In this document: piece after piece, positions 25,471 through 35,667 of the stretch
How the letters are laid out: every line of letters begins with the position of its first letter
Numbering within the stretch: the stretch's first letter is position 1
Assembly: GCF_000730425.1 (NCBI RefSeq)
Contig: NZ_CP008896.1
Coordinates: 4,278,001 to 4,342,000 of the forward strand
Source of the DNA: Pseudomonas fluorescens
GTDB taxonomy: Bacteria > Pseudomonadota > Gammaproteobacteria > Pseudomonadales > Pseudomonadaceae
Length of the DNA: 64,000 nt
Reading direction: 5' to 3'
Made by a program: the position numbers and the translations under genes
The notes under the pieces: generated by a model
Told to the model about the DNA's origin: nothing
The model's database searches: none
What the model saw: only the letters and a program-made list of their open reading frames with translations

Positions 25471-27111
25471 ATGGAACACCGCAACCGTTTTCGTCTGGAG
25501 GCCCTGGGTATTTTCCTGGTGGCCTTGTTGCTGTTTACGCTGGGCATCTGGGATCAACAGCCCCAAGGGTTTGACGGGCGTTGGGCGGTGTTTATGCAGG
25601 AGATGTTTCGCCACGGTGCGAGCCTCTTCCCCACCACTTACGGTGAGCCTTACCCGGATTATCCAGGCACGGCGACTTATTTCAGCTTGCTCTTTGCCCG
25701 GTTGTTCGGTGCGCCTAACGACCTGGCTAACGTCATGCCCACCGCCCTGGCCTCGGCCGGGGTCATGGCCCTGGTCTACCGTTTGCTGGTGCCCTCCGGG
25801 CGCGCCTGGGCGTTGCTGACGGTATTGCTTACGGCATTGACTGCGCAATTGCTGGAGAAGTCGCGTTCGGTCTGTCTGGACCAGATGGTCTCCCTGCTGT
25901 GCCTGGGCTGTTTCTACTTGCTGCACACGGGTGAGCGCCTGGGCTCACGGTTGCGCCAATACGCAATCTTTCCCTTGTTTGTGGCGGCGTTTGCCATTCG
26001 TGGCCCTTTGGGGTTGATCGAGGTCTGTGGTGTGGCCTGTGTGTACTGGGCGCTGGGGCCAGCCCGTTCGCGGGAAGAGAAGATTCGCTTGCTGAAAAAG
26101 GCGATCGCCCATGGCGTGATCGGCCTGGTCCTGCTCCTGGCCTGTTGGTGGGTGCTATTGAAGCTGGCGCGGATCAGCGGTGGTGATGGGTTTGCCGATG
26201 AGGTGATGAAGATGCAGGTGGCCGGTCGCCTGGATGAAAGTGGCGAACCGTTCTACTTCTACTTCAAGCTGAGCCTGTATCGCTATTTCCCGGTGATACC
26301 GCTGGCGCTGGCGACGTTGATTGCCCTGCGCCACACCTGGTCGGCGCGTCATGAGGATGCCGATGTGCAGTTGATGCTGCGCCTGGGCGGTTGTGGCTTG
26401 ATGATCCTGCTGGGGTTGTCGGTGCCAAACTTCAAGCGTGCTTATTACATCGTGCCCATGGTCCCGATGTTTGCCGCTGTGGCGGCCTATGGGCTGCTGC
26501 AGGCCCGGGGGTGGTTACTTGGCGTGCGTCGGGGTTATGAGTGGCTGGTGGCGAGCCTGCCGGTGCTGGGGGTTGTCGTGGTGCTGGTCTGCCGGCAACT
26601 GTGGAGCAAACACGGTTACTGGCCCGATGTCTCGGTACCGGGGTTGGTTGCGCTGCTGATCGTCCTGCAACTGGCGGCGGTCGTTGCCTGGCGTCGTTTG
26701 CGCGGCCAAGTGGGGCGGCGACTGGTGGTACTTAGCCTGATCGCGCTGGCCACCCAGTGGCTGGTGCTGGTGAGGGTCGTGGAGCCGGCCAAGGATCTGC
26801 AATTTGACACCAAAAATTTTGTTGGCGCGGTGGAAACCCTGCGGGCCGAGAACCCTGGACCGCTGGTGTTTCTCAATCTTGGCAAGGACACCTGGGCCAT
26901 TCGCTACATCATGAACCTGGATCATGACGAGCAGCCGCTGTTTGTCGGGCGTGACGACCTTGCGCAACTGAGCGCGCTGCCGCGCTCGTCCTGGGTCATC
27001 GTGGCGCGCAAGGAAACCGAGCTATTGCAAGGGACGCCGCTGGAGCACTTGGTGCCGGCGTTCAATGGGCGACTCAATGACAACCCGTTGCTGGTGTTCC
27101 GGGTGCCGTGA
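25471..27111 (+). CDS. ArnT-like (GT83) glycosyltransferase, membrane protein (546 aa)
   Basis: Multi-spanning inner-membrane enzyme that would move a sugar from a lipid carrier to an envelope acceptor. The first periplasmic loop has GFDGRWAVFMQEMFRHGASL, then GEPYPDYPG and FARLFGAPNDLANVMPTALA, in the style of the ArnT/PMT loop with catalytic Asp. About ten or more membrane helices follow, with a soluble C-terminal part. It stands alone with no lipid-A operon beside it, so the acceptor is unknown. Confidence 0.8.
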   Translation: MEHRNRFRLEALGIFLVALLLFTLGIWDQQPQGFDGRWAVFMQEMFRHGASLFPTTYGEPYPDYPGTATYFSLLFARLFGAPNDLANVMPTALASAGVMALVYRLLVPSGRAWALLTVLLTALTAQLLEKSRSVCLDQMVSLLCLGCFYLLHTGERLGSRLRQYAIFPLFVAAFAIRGPLGLIEVCGVACVYWALGPARSREEKIRLLKKAIAHGVIGLVLLLACWWVLLKLARISGGDGFADEVMKMQVAGRLDESGEPFYFYFKLSLYRYFPVIPLALATLIALRHTWSARHEDADVQLMLRLGGCGLMILLGLSVPNFKRAYYIVPMVPMFAAVAAYGLLQARGWLLGVRRGYEWLVASLPVLGVVVVLVCRQLWSKHGYWPDVSVPGLVALLIVLQLAAVVAWRRLRGQVGRRLVVLSLIALATQWLVLVRVVEPAKDLQFDTKNFVGAVETLRAENPGPLVFLNLGKDTWAIRYIMNLDHDEQPLFVGRDDLAQLSALPRSSWVIVARKETELLQGTPLEHLVPAFNGRLNDNPLLVFRVP

Positions 27112-27251
27112 TCAGTCGCCGTATTCGTCGTGTCGACGCATCCAGCTGTACGGCCCGGTCTGTGGCCAGCCTTTTGGCGAATTTCCCCAGGTAAGTCCAG
27201 TGGTTGCCATTATGAATTTGAGGAGGGCGGCGGCTCGCTGGTTGTCCTCGA

Positions 27252-27920
27252 CTATTTGCAGCGATACCCCTCAGGCATGGTGACGCTGTAATTGCGTTGC
27301 ACACGGTCCTGGAAATTCAGGTTCTGCAGGCCCTGTTGCACCAGGAAGGCCTCGACCTTGGCGGCCTGGCAGTCCTCGTTGTAGGACGTCACCCGCAGCA
27401 GATACACGGTGCGCTTGCTCGCGTCATCCCGGGCTGTGGCGGTGAAGGTGGTGAGGGTGGTGTAGGCGGTGCGCTCCGAGCTGCCGACCGGGCCATAGGT
27501 CGTGTTCGGCGTGCTGGTGCAGATCAGTTGGTCGCCTTTTTTCTTGCTGTTCTTGCAGACGGTGGAGGTGCTGGTTGGCACCTGCCCATAGTCGGTGGCG
27601 GTATAGCGGTAGGTGGCCTGGCGGCTGTCGATATCAAGGGTGATTGTAATTTTCGGTGTTCGATTCTTGGGCAGGGTGATGTCGGTGTACACCTCGCGAA
27701 AACCCTGGTCTTTCATGGCGCTAACCATATCGCGCAGGTAGTAGCGGGCATTGAGTGCGTTCTCGCCATTGCCGCCCACCGATGTCACCAGCACTGGTGC
27801 CTGTCGGTCAAAGTGATAGTCCGGGTCAGGGGTGGCGTTGATCGCGACGTCCATCGTCGTGGCGCATCCACTGAGCAGCGTTGTCAGCATTAACAGCGTG
27901 CAGAACAAGTACCGGGTCAT
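27252..27920 (-). CDS. Hypothetical lipoprotein (222 aa)
   Basis: The lipoprotein signal MTRYLFCTLLMLTTLLSGCA has lipobox LLSGC, so it is anchored in the outer or inner membrane. The body resembles small DUF4136-like lipoproteins (DPDYHFDRQAPVLVTSVG at the start of the mature part), but that assignment is tentative. Two further cysteine pairs (VCKNSKKKGDQLIC and EDCQAA...GYRCK) may form disulfides. Confidence 0.7.
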   Translation of the reverse strand: MTRYLFCTLLMLTTLLSGCATTMDVAINATPDPDYHFDRQAPVLVTSVGGNGENALNARYYLRDMVSAMKDQGFREVYTDITLPKNRTPKITITLDIDSRQATYRYTATDYGQVPTSTSTVCKNSKKKGDQLICTSTPNTTYGPVGSSERTAYTTLTTFTATARDDASKRTVYLLRVTSYNEDCQAAKVEAFLVQQGLQNLNFQDRVQRNYSVTMPEGYRCK

Positions 27921-28142
27921 GAAGTAACTACCTTGCTGAAGATTGGATTAAGGCTAGACGGTTGGGCAGCGCGATAAATAACACATCAGTTGCTGGTGAG
28001 GCTTGGCGTTAACCTCAAAGTAACCCATGTGGCCGGTTCCTGGTGACATCTCGGCTGGGGCAGTGGGGTGTCAGCCCTGTATGACGTGGCTGATTTGGCG
28101 CTATCGCTGGCAAGCCAGTTCCTGCAGTAAATCGCAGGCAAC

Positions 28143-28168
28143 AAAAAACCCGCACTAGGCGGGTTTCT
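28143..28168 (-). terminator. Terminator downstream of tRNA-Phe
   Basis: On the minus strand AAACCCGCCTAGTGCGGGTT is followed by TTTT. It lies about 45 bases past the tRNA-Phe 3' end. Confidence 0.8.
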
Positions 28169-28210
28169 TGTGTATTTCAGATGATATTGGCACCACCTGA
28201 AACTAATGAG

Positions 28211-28286
28211 TGGTGCCCAGAGACGGAATCGAACCGCCGACACGGGGATTTTCAATCCCCTGCTCTACCGACTGAGCTATCTGGGC
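28211..28286 (-). tRNA. tRNA-Phe (anticodon GAA)
   Basis: The minus strand reads GCCCAGATAGCTCAGTCGG at the 5' end, GGGGATTGAAAATCCCC as anticodon arm (GAA), GGTTCGATTCC in the T-arm and encoded CCA. 76 bases. No island is attached here. Confidence 0.95.
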
Positions 28287-28389
28287 AACGGGGCGCATTA
28301 AACGGGTTTTTCAGGGGGTCGTCAAGCAAGTTTTCAAAAAATATTTAATTATTACCGTCGCTTACGTGCCAACCCCGGTTTTTGCTCAA

Positions 28390-28662
28390 TTATTGAGCAG
28401 GCGGCACGTAGCCGTCGGCCTTGGCGTAATCCTCGCCGGAAAAGTACTTGTCCATCTCGCCCTGAAGATATTTGCGGTCTTCGGCGTTCATCATGTTCAG
28501 GCGTTTTTCGTTGATCAGCAGGGTCTGGTGCTTCTGCCAGTCGGCCCAGGCCTTGGCTGAGACGTGGTCGAAAATGTCCTGGCCCTTGGCGCCCGGGAAT
28601 GGCGCGCGCTCCAGGGCGGGCAGTTCTTCGTGGTACTTGCGGCAGATGATGGTGCGGGTCAT
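28390..28662 (-). CDS. yggX: Fe(II)-trafficking / oxidative damage protection protein YggX (90 aa)
   Basis: A small cytosolic protein that helps protect and repair iron-sulfur clusters. [20 protein letters not shown] and [19 protein letters not shown] are near-invariant in the family, including the single conserved Cys7. Full length. It overlaps mutY by four bases (ATGA); mutY encodes an iron-sulfur enzyme, and this pairing is conserved in gammaproteobacteria. Confidence 0.95.
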   Translation of the reverse strand: MTRTIICRKYHEELPALERAPFPGAKGQDIFDHVSAKAWADWQKHQTLLINEKRLNMMNAEDRKYLQGEMDKYFSGEDYAKADGYVPPAQ

Positions 28663-29726
28663 GACGAAACTCCTGCGTTCAATACGTCGGCCGCGCGCTT
28701 CAGCAGTTTTTTCACCGGGGCGGCAAGGCCCAGGCGCGGCGGGGTGGCGAGGTTATACCAGAGCCAGTCGGCCTCGGCCACGTGATGGGCCGATTCCTCG
28801 ACCTGCACCAGCCAGGGTTCGATGGCCAGTTGGAAGTGGCTGAAGGTGTGCACCAGCCCGGGCAGTTCCTGCTGTTTGCCCAGCGCCAGTGAGTGTTGGT
28901 TGGCCAGGTGTTCCAGGTCGTTCAGGTCGTCCAGTTCGGGCAGGCTCCACAGCCCGCCCCACAGGCCGGTGGAGGGGCGACGGTAAAGCAGGATCGCGCC
29001 CTCAGGGTTGGCCAGCATCGGCATCAGCGTACGCTTTTGCGGGATGGTCTTGCGTGGCTTGGGGATCGGGTAACGGGTTTCCAGGCCCAGCATGTGTGCC
29101 TCGCAGCCCTTTTCCAGGGGGCACAGCAGGCAACTGGGCTTGCTGCGGGTGCACAGGGTGGCGCCCATGTCCATCATCGCCTGGGTGTAGGCATTGACGC
29201 GGGACTGGGGCGTAAAGCGCTCGGCAGTGGCCCACAGCTGCTTGGCCACCTTGGGCTCGCCCGGATAGCCTTCCTGGGCGGTAAAGCGCGCCAGCACGCG
29301 CTTGACGTTGCCGTCGAGGATCGGTGCGCGCAGGCCCATGCTCAGGCTGGCGATGGCGCCGGCGGTGGACAGGCCGATCCCCGGCAGTTCGGTCAGTTTC
29401 TCGACATCGCGGGGAAACTCGCCGCCGTATTCGGCAACCACGATCTTCGCGGTCTTCTGCAGGTTGCGCGCCCGGGTGTAGTAGCCCAGCCCGGTCCACA
29501 GGTGCAGCACTTCATCTTCCGGCGCGGCCGCCAGGGCTTCGACCGTTGGCAGCGAGGCCATGAAGCGGTCGAAGTAGTTGAGCACGGTGCTGACCTGGGT
29601 CTGTTGCAGCATGATTTCCGAGACCCACACCCGATACGGGGTGATGCCTTGTTGCCAGGGCAGGTCATGGCGGCCGTGACGGTCGTACCAATCAAGCACG
29701 GCCGCTGAAAATTGCTCGTTTCTCAT
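28659..29726 (-). CDS. mutY: A/G-specific adenine DNA glycosylase MutY (355 aa)
   Basis: Removes adenine mispaired with 8-oxoguanine. Visible are [20 protein letters not shown], then QTQV with the catalytic region, the HhH motif [14 protein letters not shown], the catalytic Asp in [10 protein letters not shown], and the four-cysteine 4Fe-4S cluster ([17 protein letters not shown]). The C-terminal NUDIX-like domain recognises 8-oxoG. The start overlaps the stop of asmA (ATGA), so asmA-mutY-yggX form one transcript. Confidence 0.95.
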   Translation of the reverse strand: MRNEQFSAAVLDWYDRHGRHDLPWQQGITPYRVWVSEIMLQQTQVSTVLNYFDRFMASLPTVEALAAAPEDEVLHLWTGLGYYTRARNLQKTAKIVVAEYGGEFPRDVEKLTELPGIGLSTAGAIASLSMGLRAPILDGNVKRVLARFTAQEGYPGEPKVAKQLWATAERFTPQSRVNAYTQAMMDMGATLCTRSKPSCLLCPLEKGCEAHMLGLETRYPIPKPRKTIPQKRTLMPMLANPEGAILLYRRPSTGLWGGLWSLPELDDLNDLEHLANQHSLALGKQQELPGLVHTFSHFQLAIEPWLVQVEESAHHVAEADWLWYNLATPPRLGLAAPVKKLLKRAADVLNAGVSS

Positions 29727-31942
29727 CGGTTGAACAAACCTTTGAGGGCGTCTTTGAGCTTGGGATTGACCTTGTCGAGCTTTTCTTCAAGCTTCTCGCT
29801 GAGCTTGTTGCCCGCCATTTTGGCGGCAACCTGGCCCAGGCCGTCCTTGTCCAGGCGACAGGCCTTGGCGCCCAGTTCCAGCGGGCCGCGGCAGCGCAGC
29901 GGCACTTCGATACCCTGGAAGTTCGAGCCGACCTGGCAGGCCGGGTCCGGCATGTCGCGCTTGTCGCCCTCGACGATGATACCCACGCGGTAATCCATAC
30001 CCAGTACGCGCAGGTCCACGTCACCATTGCCGTTGACGGTCAGGCCGGGGATGCGCACTTTCAGGTCCGGGTTGCTCGCCACGCCATTGCGAAAGGCCAG
30101 GTTGCCCTTGAGTTCCTGGAATGGCGTGTCCTTGCTGTGGGGGGCGCTCGCCAGGGTCTTACGATTAAGCAGGGCAATGCCGGTGCATAGCTGTTGCTCA
30201 AGGTTGGCGTTGAGCAGCACGCCGTTATTGATGACGAAACTGGCGCTGCCGTTGAGGCTGTCGATCAGTGCTTTCTGGCTGTTGCCGCGCCCGGTCAGGT
30301 TGCTGTCGAGGGTGACCTGGCCCTTGACTGGAGGAGTTTGCCCCTGGGCCTGCAGGATGCGCTCGACCGGTACTTGCTTGATTTTGGTCTGCAGCGCCAG
30401 CACCGGCACATCTTCACGTGCATCGAGGCTGCCATTGGCCTGGAACGTGCCGTTGAAGAGACCGCCGCTCAAGGTGTCGAGCTTGAGCTGGCCACCCTGG
30501 CCGGAGGCCTTGAGGGCCGCATTTTCGATGGGCAACTGGCTGAGGGTCAGTTGGCCGAAGGACAGGTCGGCAATCACGTCCAGGCTGCGCAGGCGTGTCA
30601 GGGGCAACAGTTTTTCGGTGCTCCAGGCGCCTTTGGTCGGTGCCTCCGGCAACGGTGTGGTGCCACCGGCGGCCATGGCCCCGGCTTCACTGCTCTGCAC
30701 TTGCGCCTGGCGCGCGACGGCGGCGCTGTTGGCGGCTTCGGACTTGGCGGGCAGGTAGTGGTCGGCGTTGAAGGTGTCGGCCTTCAACTGCACGCGCAGG
30801 GATTGCTTGGCAAAGTCTTCCACCGCCAGGCGCCCGGTGAAGGTGCTGCCATCGACTTTCAAGTTGAGGTCTTCCAGGGCCATGCTCGACGGCGTGCCTT
30901 GCAGGCGGCTGACCAGTTCGACCTTGCTCAGGCTCTCCGGGGCCATGGCTGGCAGCGGCTGGCCGACGCTGTCGAGGAACTTGGCCAGGTCAAACTGGGC
31001 AATCGACAGGGCGCCACTGATCTGCGGGGTTTTATCCAGGTCGTTGACCTTCAGTTCGCCCAGTGCCCGCAGTTGATTGAGCGAGAGTTTGAGGCTGGTC
31101 CACTCGGCAACGTTTGCCGACAGGTCCACCAACAACTGGCCCTGGGTGGCAAAGGTCACGGTCTTGCCTTGCAGCGGCTCGCCAGTGGCTTCGCCGGCGA
31201 CTTTCATGTCCTCGAACTGATAGCGCTTGAGGGCGCGATCAAAACGCAGCTCGCCGTTGAGCTCGCTCTTGACCCGCATCACCGGCTGGTTGCTGCCAAA
31301 GAATGCAGTGAGCTTGACCGGAATACTCGCGCCTTCGTGCACGGCGCCGGTGCTCAACTGGATGCTTTCAGCGCTGAACTGCTGGCCGGTCTGCTCGTCG
31401 TTGTACTCGATACGGGCGTTGTTGACCGTCAGGCTGTCGATGTCCAGGCGGATCGGTTGGGCCGGTTTCTCCGGTGCCGGCGCGGTGGTTGGTGCAGTCG
31501 TCGCGGGAGTTTCGGCAGTGCCGGTGGCCGCAACGGGCGGCGCCTTGCCGATGTCTTCCCAGTTGCCATGGCCTTGCTTGTCGCGGGTCAGGCGCAGGTT
31601 CAGGCCCTCGACGCGCACATCGCTCATCTGCACTTCGCGGCGCAGCAGCGGTAGCACGCGCACCGACAGACCGAGCATCTGCAGGTCGGCGAACGGTTGG
31701 GCAGGGTTGTTCAGGGTAGCCACGCTGGCTTCATGCAGCTCCAGGCCCAGCCAGGGGAACAGGCTCCAGCCGATATCGCCATTGAGCGTCAGCTCGATGT
31801 GGGCCTTGTCGCGGGCAATCTGGCGAATCTCTTCTTTGTAGTCGTTGGGATCGAAGAGGTGGGTCAGGGCAAAGCCCAGAGCCACAATGATCAGCAACAG
31901 CCCGAGAAGTACCAGACCCAGGATTTTGCCGAACGCTTTCAT
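29723..31942 (-). CDS. AsmA-family envelope protein (739 aa)
   Basis: A single N-terminal membrane anchor (ILGLVLLGLLLIIVALGFAL) precedes a large periplasmic part. The AsmA signature FDPNDYKEEIRQIARDKAHI follows, and the C-terminal part resembles AsmA/Mdm31-type lipid-transfer bridges (GNGDVDLRVLGMDYRV). Family members help move phospholipid to the outer membrane. The ATG at 31942 has AAGGA nine bases upstream; the longer frame adds nine residues without an RBS. First gene of asmA-mutY-yggX. Confidence 0.9.
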   Translation of the reverse strand: MKAFGKILGLVLLGLLLIIVALGFALTHLFDPNDYKEEIRQIARDKAHIELTLNGDIGWSLFPWLGLELHEASVATLNNPAQPFADLQMLGLSVRVLPLLRREVQMSDVRVEGLNLRLTRDKQGHGNWEDIGKAPPVAATGTAETPATTAPTTAPAPEKPAQPIRLDIDSLTVNNARIEYNDEQTGQQFSAESIQLSTGAVHEGASIPVKLTAFFGSNQPVMRVKSELNGELRFDRALKRYQFEDMKVAGEATGEPLQGKTVTFATQGQLLVDLSANVAEWTSLKLSLNQLRALGELKVNDLDKTPQISGALSIAQFDLAKFLDSVGQPLPAMAPESLSKVELVSRLQGTPSSMALEDLNLKVDGSTFTGRLAVEDFAKQSLRVQLKADTFNADHYLPAKSEAANSAAVARQAQVQSSEAGAMAAGGTTPLPEAPTKGAWSTEKLLPLTRLRSLDVIADLSFGQLTLSQLPIENAALKASGQGGQLKLDTLSGGLFNGTFQANGSLDAREDVPVLALQTKIKQVPVERILQAQGQTPPVKGQVTLDSNLTGRGNSQKALIDSLNGSASFVINNGVLLNANLEQQLCTGIALLNRKTLASAPHSKDTPFQELKGNLAFRNGVASNPDLKVRIPGLTVNGNGDVDLRVLGMDYRVGIIVEGDKRDMPDPACQVGSNFQGIEVPLRCRGPLELGAKACRLDKDGLGQVAAKMAGNKLSEKLEEKLDKVNPKLKDALKGLFNR

Positions 31943-32238
31943 GGGCGAGTCCTTGTATGTCGATTTCAAAATTTAGCCGCAGAGTATAACGCCGCGAGGT
32001 CCACGGCTGTTTACGCATCGTTACATAGTGTCAAACAAAACAGATGAACCGAAAAAGGTAGTGTCAGTTTGGTTTTTCTCGCTGCGCCAGATGCTAATCT
32101 TTGCCCGCTCGCCCGCCTTCTGCGACGAATCGTCGCGCCTACAGGGAGCTTCACTCAACAAAACGGCCACGCATTGCGTGCAAAGGCCGAGGAGGAGAGC
32201 GCCTGGCGAGCACAGACTAATAACTGGGGGAAACACCA

Positions 32239-33900
32239 ATGAACACTAGCACTGCGGCCGGCGTTACTGCTGCGCAGCCTGCGTTCCTGTCCAAGGAGCG
32301 CATCATCGCCAAGCCCGGGTTCAACCGCTGGCTGGTTCCGCCGGCCGCCCTGGCCATCCACTTGTGCATCGGCATGGCCTACGGCTTCTCGGTGTTCTGG
32401 CTGCCATTGTCCAAGGCGCTGGGCGTGACCGCGCCGGTGGCCTGTGCGCCGGACATGAGCTTTATCGCCCAGATCTTCTCGTCGTCCTGCGACTGGCCGA
32501 TCTCCATGCTGGGCTGGATCTATACCCTGTTCTTCATCTTCCTGGGCTGCTCGGCAGCGATCTGGGGCGGCTGGCTGGAACACGCCGGGCCGCGCAAGGC
32601 CGGTGTGGTCTCGGCGTTGTGCTGGTGCGGTGGCCTGCTGATCTCCGCGCTGGGGATCTATACCCACCAGATCTGGCTGATGTGGCTCGGCTCGGGGGTG
32701 ATTGGCGGTATCGGCCTGGGCCTGGGCTATATCTCGCCGGTGTCGACCCTGATCAAGTGGTTCCCGGACAAGCGTGGCATGGCGACCGGCATGGCGATCA
32801 TGGGCTTTGGCGGTGGTGCGATGGTCGGTGCGCCCCTGGCGGCAGCGCTGATGGGCCACTTTGCTTCGCCGACCGGCGTGGGCGTGTGGCAGAGCTTTTT
32901 GGTCATGGCTGCGATCTACTTCGTGTTCATGATCGGCGGCGCGCTGTCCTATCGCGTCCCGCCGACCGGCTGGAAGCCTGAGGGCTGGACTGCGCCGGCG
33001 AAAAAAGCCAGCAACGCGATGATCACCCACCGTCACGTGCACGTGAACGTGGCCTGGAAAACCCCGCAATTTCGCCTGGTCTGGCTGGTGCTGTGCCTGA
33101 ACGTATCGGCGGGTATCGGTATCCTCGGCATGGCCTCGCCGCTGTTGCAGGAAGTGTTTGGCGGCAAGTTGCTGGGTGTGGATGTGCCATTTGGCCAACT
33201 GGATGCCGGGCAACTGGCATCCATCGCGGCCATCGCGGCGGGTTTCACCGGGCTGTTGAGCCTGTTCAACATTGGTGGGCGGTTCTTCTGGGCGTCGTTT
33301 TCCGACTACCTGGGCCGCAAGAACACCTATTTCGTGTTCTTCGCCCTGGGCTTTGCCCTGTATGCGCTGATCCCGAACCTTGGCCACCTGGGCAACATCT
33401 CGCTGTTCGTGGCAGCGTTCTGCATCATCCTGTCGATGTACGGCGGTGGCTTCGCGACCGTGCCGGCCTACCTGGCGGACCTGTTCGGCACGCAGATGGT
33501 CGGCGCGATCCATGGTCGCCTGCTCACCGCCTGGGCGGCGGCGGGCGTGCTGGGCCCGGTGTTGGTGAACTACCTGCGTGAGTATCAACTGAGCATCGGC
33601 GTCGAGCGCGCCGCTGCCTATGACATCACCTTGTACATCCTCGCCGGCCTGCTGGTGTTGGGCTTTATCTGCAACCTGCTGGTACGCCCGGTGGCCGACA
33701 AATACTTCATGACCGACGCCGAACTGGCTGCCGAACAGGCGCTGGGCCATGACAAGGGCGCCGATGCCACCACTTCCCTGGAGTGGAAAGCCGCTTCCGG
33801 CACCGTGCCATTGGCCATCGCCGCGTGGCTGGTGGTGGGTATTCCACTGGCGTGGGGTGTGTGGGTGACCTTGCAGAAGACTGCAGTGCTATTCCACTGA
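32239..33900 (+). CDS. OFA-family MFS transporter (553 aa)
   Basis: A major-facilitator carrier of the oxalate:formate antiporter type. PPAALAIHLCIGMAYGFSVF in the first helix, the motif-A-like GWLEHAGPRKAGVV after the second, and YISPVSTLIKWFPDKRGMAT match the OFA group. The extra loop PVACAPDMSFIAQIFSSSCD and longer length are usual in pseudomonad members. It is a single gene behind a strong RBS (GGGGGAAACACCA region) and is ended by a REPIN. Substrate is likely a small carboxylate. Confidence 0.85.
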   Translation: MNTSTAAGVTAAQPAFLSKERIIAKPGFNRWLVPPAALAIHLCIGMAYGFSVFWLPLSKALGVTAPVACAPDMSFIAQIFSSSCDWPISMLGWIYTLFFIFLGCSAAIWGGWLEHAGPRKAGVVSALCWCGGLLISALGIYTHQIWLMWLGSGVIGGIGLGLGYISPVSTLIKWFPDKRGMATGMAIMGFGGGAMVGAPLAAALMGHFASPTGVGVWQSFLVMAAIYFVFMIGGALSYRVPPTGWKPEGWTAPAKKASNAMITHRHVHVNVAWKTPQFRLVWLVLCLNVSAGIGILGMASPLLQEVFGGKLLGVDVPFGQLDAGQLASIAAIAAGFTGLLSLFNIGGRFFWASFSDYLGRKNTYFVFFALGFALYALIPNLGHLGNISLFVAAFCIILSMYGGGFATVPAYLADLFGTQMVGAIHGRLLTAWAAAGVLGPVLVNYLREYQLSIGVERAAAYDITLYILAGLLVLGFICNLLVRPVADKYFMTDAELAAEQALGHDKGADATTSLEWKAASGTVPLAIAAWLVVGIPLAWGVWVTLQKTAVLFH

Positions 33901-33911
33901 TGTAAAAAACC

Positions 33912-33994
33912 TGTAGGAGCCGGCTTGCCGGCGATGGCGTCAGTGAGGTCGATGCTGATCTTGCGAATGCTTCGCCGGCAAGCCGGCTCCTACA
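33912..33994. repeat. REPIN (GTAGGAGC-type REP pair)
   Basis: TGTAGGAGCCGGCTTGCCGG faces its reverse complement, 11 bases after the MFS gene stop. Same family as 23761-23844 and 51754-51840. Confidence 0.9.
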
Positions 33995-34095
33995 GGGGTT
34001 GTTGCGTGCTTGTCGGGGGTTGTATGCACATGTCTATCCCCGACAGGCCGTCAGTCTTATCCCCTTCGATGTTTCTGTTTAGCGTGCGCAGCCCC

Positions 34096-34101
34096 TATAA
34101 T
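34096..34101 (+). promoter_or_regulatory. Candidate -10 box of the his operon promoter
   Basis: A perfect TATAAT lies 39 bases before the hisB start. The -35 region 17 bases upstream is weak, so the call rests on the -10 only. Confidence 0.45.
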
Positions 34102-34139
34102 GGCCACCTTTTTCGCCCAATGATTTTGCGGAGTTGGTG

Positions 34140-34733
34140 ATGGCCGAACGTAAGGCGTCCGTCGAGCGCGACACTCTGGAAACCCAGATCAAAGCCTCGA
34201 TCAACCTGGATGGCACCGGAAAGGCCCGATTTGATATCGGTGTTCCTTTTCTTGAGCACATGCTGGATCAAATCGCCCGTCATGGGCTGATCGACCTGGA
34301 TATCGTCAGCAAGGGCGACCTGCATATCGACGACCACCACACCGTGGAGGATGTCGGTATCACCCTCGGCCAGGCGTTTGCCAAGGCCATCGGCGACAAA
34401 AAAGGCATCCGCCGTTATGGCCACGCCTATGTCCCGCTGGATGAGGCGCTGTCACGCGTGGTCATCGACTTCTCCGGCCGCCCCGGCCTGCAGATGCACG
34501 TACCGTACACCCGCGCCACCGTGGGCGGCTTTGACGTGGACCTGTTCCAGGAATTCTTCCAGGGATTCGTCAACCACGCCCTGGTCAGCCTGCACATCGA
34601 CAACCTGCGTGGCACCAACACCCACCACCAGATCGAAACCGTGTTCAAGGCTTTTGGCCGCGCCCTGCGCATGGCCGTGGAGCTCGATGACCGCATGGCC
34701 GGGCAGATGCCTTCGACCAAGGGCGTTCTGTAA
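34140..34733 (+). CDS. hisB: Imidazoleglycerol-phosphate dehydratase HisB (197 aa)
   Basis: Catalyses the dehydration of imidazole glycerol phosphate in histidine synthesis. Metal-binding motifs [11 protein letters not shown] and NTHHQIET are present. It is the monofunctional form, lacking the phosphatase domain of enterobacterial HisB. GGAG is well placed before the ATG at 34140. The stop overlaps the hisH start (TAATG), so translation is coupled. Confidence 0.96.
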   Translation: MAERKASVERDTLETQIKASINLDGTGKARFDIGVPFLEHMLDQIARHGLIDLDIVSKGDLHIDDHHTVEDVGITLGQAFAKAIGDKKGIRRYGHAYVPLDEALSRVVIDFSGRPGLQMHVPYTRATVGGFDVDLFQEFFQGFVNHALVSLHIDNLRGTNTHHQIETVFKAFGRALRMAVELDDRMAGQMPSTKGVL

Positions 34734-35371
34734 TGCAGACGGTCGCGGTTATCGACTACGGCATGGGCAACCTGCATTCGGTGGCCAAGGCCCTCGAACA
34801 CGTAGGCGCCGGCAAGGTGCTGATCACCAGCGATGCCAAGGTGATCCGCGAAGCCGACCGGGTGGTGTTTCCCGGTGTCGGCGCGATTCGCGATTGCATG
34901 GCTGAAATCCGCCGCCTGGGCTTTGACAGCCTGGTGCGCGAAGTCAGCCAGGACCGGCCGTTCCTCGGGATCTGCGTGGGCATGCAAGCCTTGCTCGACC
35001 GCAGCGAAGAAAACGGCGGCGTCGACTGCATCGGCCTGTTCCCGGGGGATGTGAAGTTCTTCGGCAAAGACCTGCATGAAGACGGCGAGCACCTGAAAGT
35101 CCCGCACATGGGCTGGAACGAAGTGCGCCGCACCGTCGATCACCCCCTGTGGCATGACATCCCGGACATGGCGCGTTTTTACTTCGTGCACAGCTACTAC
35201 ATCGCCGCCGGTCACCCGCGCCAGGTGGTGGGTGGCGGGCACTATGGCGTCGACTTCGCCGCAGCGCTGGCCGAAGGCTCGCGCTTTGCCGTGCAGTTCC
35301 ACCCGGAGAAGAGCCATACCCATGGCCTGCAGTTGCTGCAGAACTTCGCCAGCTGGGACGGGCGTTGGTAA
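34733..35371 (+). CDS. hisH: Imidazole glycerol phosphate synthase glutaminase subunit HisH (212 aa)
   Basis: Class-I glutamine amidotransferase that feeds ammonia to HisF. The nucleophile lies in [12 protein letters not shown], and the His-Glu pair in [20 protein letters not shown] starts the protein in the usual way. It overlaps hisB upstream and the DUF2164 gene downstream by one base each. Confidence 0.96.
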   Translation: MQTVAVIDYGMGNLHSVAKALEHVGAGKVLITSDAKVIREADRVVFPGVGAIRDCMAEIRRLGFDSLVREVSQDRPFLGICVGMQALLDRSEENGGVDCIGLFPGDVKFFGKDLHEDGEHLKVPHMGWNEVRRTVDHPLWHDIPDMARFYFVHSYYIAAGHPRQVVGGGHYGVDFAAALAEGSRFAVQFHPEKSHTHGLQLLQNFASWDGRW

Positions 35372-35628
35372 TGGCCAAGAAGATCAAGCCGCCGATCCTC
35401 AACCTCACTCCCCAGCAGGAGAGTGAGGCGACCGACAAGATCAAGCGTTTCATGGAAGAGCGCTTCGATCTCAGGCTTGGGTCGTTCGAGGTGGCTGAGA
35501 TCCTCGAACTGTTCACCACTGAAATTGCTCCGCACTATTACAACAGGGCGATTTTCGATGTGCAGACGCACCTTAAAGAAAGGTTCGAGAGCATCGAAAG
35601 CGACCTGTGGGCGCTCGAAAAACCCTGA
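35371..35628 (+). CDS. DUF2164 protein inserted in the his operon (85 aa)
   Basis: A small protein with KRFMEERFDLRLGSFEVAEI and YYNRAIFDVQTHLKERF, the DUF2164 pattern; function unknown. The ATG at 35371 overlaps the hisH stop (TAATG), and hisA follows 39 bases later. It is thus part of the histidine operon. Acidic, all-helical, cytosolic. This placement between hisH and hisA is familiar in pseudomonads. Confidence 0.88.
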   Translation: MAKKIKPPILNLTPQQESEATDKIKRFMEERFDLRLGSFEVAEILELFTTEIAPHYYNRAIFDVQTHLKERFESIESDLWALEKP

Positions 35629-35667
35629 TTTTCCGAGCAATGCTGAATATCGAATAAGGTTTGCCAG

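Noticed and set aside
32155..33750. 531-codon minus-strand frame opposite the MFS transporter
   Set aside because: Rich in His, Arg and Gln with no family features, as expected of an antisense shadow; the plus-strand OFA transporter is clear.
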